Positions 61,160 to 64,000 of a stretch of DNA of 64,000 bases are shown piece by piece; position 1 is the first letter of the stretch, and each line of letters begins with the position of its first letter. A model generated the notes under the pieces. That model was not told where the DNA came from and did no database searches. It was given only the letters and a program-made list of their open reading frames with translations. This DNA is from Azorinus chamasolen. Its lineage: Eukaryota > Mollusca > Bivalvia > Cardiida > Solecurtidae. Position numbers and translations under genes: made by a program. The stretch lies in NCBI GenBank assembly GCA_963576725.1, contig OY755241.1, positions 57,781,071 to 57,845,070 of the forward strand, in the 5' to 3' direction.

Positions 61160-61749
61160 TACGCAGTAACACCATTAATATTATTAGTTGTATTCTATAA
61201 TGACATGCGACTGTAGAACGATATTTATATAATATCGTAAACAAACCGAGCAGACCCTGAACATGATGTACTCCCTTTGCATAGGCGTAGAAAGACGTAT
61301 GTAAAGGGTTAAAAGACTGTTCAAATGCATGCTTACGATAGGTGACAATATGAACATGTTGGTTTGTTCCCATTACCGATGTATAATTCTGTAGTTTCAA
61401 CCTATTCCAAGGCCACACATAGAAGCAATACACAGGGGTGTTCAAAATTGCCCTTATGATGTCGGTAAAATATATGTTGGAATACACAATGAAAGAAATG
61501 TTCCAAAAAAGGGAATTAATATAATACATAAATACTTGAATTGCTCTGATCTAATATTTTGACCACTAAGGGCCTTTTTCAAAGAAAAGAAATTATTCTC
61601 TTTGATTTCATGGCTGAATGCATGTAACAAAAATGTGACGTGTATTTTGACATGATAATCTTTGAAATTAATTATTCTTTGCAGCGGCTTAATTTGATAG
61701 AAGCTCGCCTTGTCACAAATCAACTGGAGTTTGATTTTGAAGTGTGTTT
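61160..61749. other. Intergenic stretch, no recognised gene
   Basis: Overlapping minus frames (61131-61529, 132 codons; 61454-61780, 108 codons) show no domain and overlap the TG-a end. A PB-1 tail lies at 61240-61313 (ACCGAGCAGACCCTGAACAT, GTAAAGGGTTAA). Confidence 0.5.
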
Positions 61750-62160
61750 TATGCCCCGTCAGATCCGTGACCGGGGGCATATTATTTCTGCTCTGTCTGT
61801 TGGTAGGTTGGTTGATTTGCCTGTCGCAGCCTTAACGATGGTGATAATTTGGTCGCCATTGCACATACATACTTCAAATTTGGCATGCATGTGCAACTTA
61901 TAGAGGCGGATATTTTGGGGGGTGAATTATTAAGGTCAATTTCATACATAAATGGCAAAGGTCATATCTCTTTTTGCGCTGTCGGTTGGTTGGTTGGTTG
62001 GTTTGTCCCCAACTTTAACGTTGGCAACAGTGTTGATGCCATTGCACATACATGTACATACTTCAAACTTGGTATGCATGTGCAACTGATGGAGGCAGAC
62101 ATTTTAGGGTGACTTATTAAGGTAAATGTCATACATCAAGGTCAAAGTTCATGTCGGGGT
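61750..62160 (+). mobile_element. Element F: truncated Helitron-like tandem-repeat element
   Basis: 5' hairpin ATGCCCCGTCAGATCC / GTGACCGGGGGCAT, then CTGTCTGTTGGTAGGTTGG and two units of about 184-190 bp marked by TTGCACATACATACTTCAAA (61858) and its copy at 62043. A GGTT microsatellite lies between them (61985-62003). The 5' layout equals elements A-E; the expected inverted arm and 3' hairpin are not found, so it is cut short at about 62160. Confidence 0.6.
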
Positions 62161-62965
62161 TTCAGAAACAACTTGGTCTTATTATTGTTGCAATTATTTA
62201 AGATAAGTCGGACCTCATTGACAATACCGTGCACACAATAACTGAGCAGTTTTGCGTCCAAATTTGTAATTTTCCCATCGATTGAAAGTCTATGATCAGG
62301 TTGGTATTTATAGTGGTATAATTCTGACACCATTTACTTAAACTTAATTTTTGTGAAATGTTTCCAGTTAATATCTTACATTATGTCCTTGTACAATAAT
62401 GGGCCAATGCCGCACTCACTGAAATGCACCTTTCAATATCTAGATAAGTGGTAACATGGAACTTTTCTAGACTAGATAATCAAAAAATATATTTCGTTAT
62501 AAATAACTAGTCAAGATAATTTAATTTAGTAGTGGTAGTATAAAACTGTATTATAACGAAAACATATGCTGGTTCGAACTTCCGTTATCTCGAAGTAATG
62601 TGTGTGACCCCTTCAAGCTCGAGATATATATCTGGAACTTAGATTGGACAAACTAACACAAGAGACTTGACTGGCTCACGGAAACCAATGGAGAATGTCA
62701 GAGTGTTGTGATTATATCTGACAGACTGGTTACTTTAATTCTACTTTGTTTAATCATTTTTTCAATGTCTAGCGTTATTTTTGTAAATAATTGGTGGAGA
62801 CGAAAATTAAATTCTACTTTACTGTTTTTTGATCTACTGCTTATTTTATCTGCCAATAGCCATTTGTTTTAATTTGTTTAGAATTCAAATGTTTGAGTTG
62901 GGAGGTATTTATTTTTATGCACATGACAATATAGAAGATAGAAATTATAACATAATGAAATTATA
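62161..62965. other. Intergenic stretch with one TG-d half
   Basis: GGTTCGAACTTCCGTTATCT and AAGCTCGAGATATATATCTG at 62573-62635 are a broken TG-d right half. Nothing else recognised. Confidence 0.45.
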
Positions 62966-63456
62966 CAGTGGACCCTGGATATCTCGAACTCGGATTACTC
63001 GACTTCGGGATAACTCGGAGTAAAAGTTCGGCGCTTCCAATATTTACAATACAGAATTTTCTAAAATATATCACTATACATGTATACAAACGCATTCGTC
63101 AACTAAATGCAGATCTAAAGTAATGCTAAAGGCTCATACAGGAGTTTTCTCTTGCTGAATTTTGAAATACACGTCTCCTTTACCCATGCCCTGTTGTATA
63201 ATTACATATATCTTGACTGTGAACAAGTATTTCGCTGTGTAATCACTGCTGTGGAGTGCACTGGTTGCACAATAAACTTGTAAATAGTGCAGACCCTGAT
63301 GAGACAGCTCCTGCAGGAGCTGTCTGATCTGGGTCTTCACTATTTACAGGTAGGTATATTGACGTGAATAGCAAGCGAAGGGTTAAGCAGTGAACTTGGG
63401 AAATGTTCAGATTAGAAACCGAATGACTAGAATATCTGTTATTTCGAAGTAAACTG
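62966..63456. mobile_element. TG-d element interrupted by PB-3
   Basis: CAGTGGACCCTGGATATCTC start, CTAAATGCAGATCTAAAGTA stem, tip half GGCTCATACAGGAGTT. After the PB-3 it resumes GCAGTGAACTTGGG, TCAGATTAGAAACCGAATG and TATTTCGAAGTAAACTG. The right stem arm was lost at the insertion. Confidence 0.65.
63152..63382 (-). mobile_element. PB-3 miniature element, copy 4, left-truncated
   Basis: TTGCTGAATTTTGAAATACA start without the CCCTTCGC end or TTAA; tip AGCTCCTGCAGGAGCT; right end GAATAGCAAGCGAAGGG before TTAA 63383-63386. Confidence 0.8.
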
Positions 63457-63642
63457 TATACCCCCTTGTTAGTTCCACAGAGCTATATACGAAGCACACA
63501 CATTCAGTTTTACTTTCACTGTAGTGCAGGTGTATGTGTATTTTTCCTGGGTAGAAACGTTACGGTACTACGCCTTTATATGCCTTTGTAAAGAGTAGAC
63601 CCAGATAAGATTGCTCTACTTGCTTACAAAATAATAAATATA

Positions 63643-63757
63643 TTCTGAAAATTGGTGATCATCCGAAAGCAAAAGAAGAAATGTAAAAAGAGAAAATTGC
63701 AGACTCGGTTTTATTGAATCTGTTCATGAGTAGTAATTAAAAGTGCAACACTACTCA
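63643..63757 (+). repeat. Dispersed repeat R, copy 3
   Basis: GATCATCCGAAAGC, AGAGAAAATTGCAGACTCGG, TGAGTAGTAATTAAAAGTGC and AACACTACTCA. It follows a PB-1 fragment (63570-63640). Confidence 0.7.
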
Positions 63758-63856
63758 CAAAGACCTGAATCTACGTTTCTGCAGTGCACAAACCTTCCTA
63801 TGTTTATGTGCTGTTCTATAAGCTTTACTACTTCAATATGCATTGTTACACCTTTG

Positions 63857-63920
63857 CAAACATAGTAAACTCAGATCAAATGTAGGAGCCGTCAGGTTAG
63901 GGTCTGCTCTGTTTGCTTAT
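63857..63920 (-). mobile_element. PB-1 hairpin at window edge
   Basis: GCAAACATAGTAAACTCAGA, TGTAGGAGCCGTCAGGTTAG and TCTGCTCTGTTTGC. One inner arm is deleted. Reversed PB-1 sequence (TACAGTTTCTGTTGTAACCA, CATGTGACATTATATAA) continues to the end of the window. Confidence 0.65.
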
Positions 63921-64000
63921 GAAATGATATAGATATAATTTTACAGTTTCTGTTGTAACCAAAAAGTCTTGTTTTCATGTGACATTATATAATCAATCTA

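Noticed and set aside
61131..61529. 132-codon minus frame, one of the longest frames in the window
   Set aside because: It begins in unassigned DNA, runs into the TG-a right end and shows no domain. A frame this long can occur by chance in 64 kb of non-coding sequence.

Overview
This is a eukaryotic, AT-rich, gene-poor window that looks like intergenic DNA of a bivalve mollusc. The evidence is the repeat content: several elements with a 5' hairpin, internal tandem units of about 145-155 bp and a short 3' hairpin (an architecture known from bivalve pearl/Helentron-type non-autonomous elements), a very high density of palindromic miniature elements, and degraded Jockey/CR1-like, mariner, hAT-like and KRBA2-like integrase sequences. 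I cannot name the species. I see no intact host protein gene, no rRNA or tRNA gene and no CRISPR array; every reading frame with a recognisable domain is a broken transposon gene. Family names used below (PB-1 to PB-5, TG-a to TG-g, HP-6, elements A to F, repeat R) are working labels of mine.

Layout. 1-6455: mostly unassigned DNA with two reverse-transcriptase relics (2537-3454 on plus, about 4845-5962 on minus). 6456-16560: four Helitron-like tandem-repeat elements: A, B with C nested inside it, and D. Between them lie a hAT/ZNF862-like relic (8850-9440, minus) and a KRBA2-like integrase relic (13882-14815, minus). Element D carries six exact AGGTCAnnnTGACCT palindromes at 145-bp spacing. 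17000-46100: a dense mosaic of foldback miniature elements. PB families carry ends of the CCCTTT or CCCTTCGC type and duplicate TTAA (piggyBac-like). TG families carry ends of the CAGTAAAACC or CAGTTGAAC type and duplicate TA (pogo/Tigger-like). Many are nested, halved or hybrid. Families with unrelated ends share the same hairpin tip, a GCTCCTnnnAGGAGC-type palindrome. Two segmental duplications (22640-24095 and about 35620-41055) supply empty sites that prove several insertions.

46963-60160 is the standout: one 13,198-bp foldback element. It has perfect inverted ends (ATGTCCGTGAAG ... CTTCACGGACAT) and a 9-bp target duplication (AAACCAGTC at 46954-46962 and 60161-60169). Its two inverted arms are satellite arrays of one 68-bp unit, about 4.9 kb on the left and 3.1 kb on the right. 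Between them lies a second, inner set of inverted tandem arrays (about 66-bp GGCAGCTGGCTGCCAG units), and inside that GATC-rich arrays, so inverted arrays sit within inverted arrays. This matches the logic of Drosophila Foldback elements (arms made of tandem repeats, 9-bp duplication) at larger scale. No transposase is visible inside, so it would be non-autonomous. 60170-64000 returns to the miniature-element mosaic, with a truncated tandem element F at 61750.

All boundaries come from reading by eye. Family assignments rest on termini and target duplications, not on database searches.
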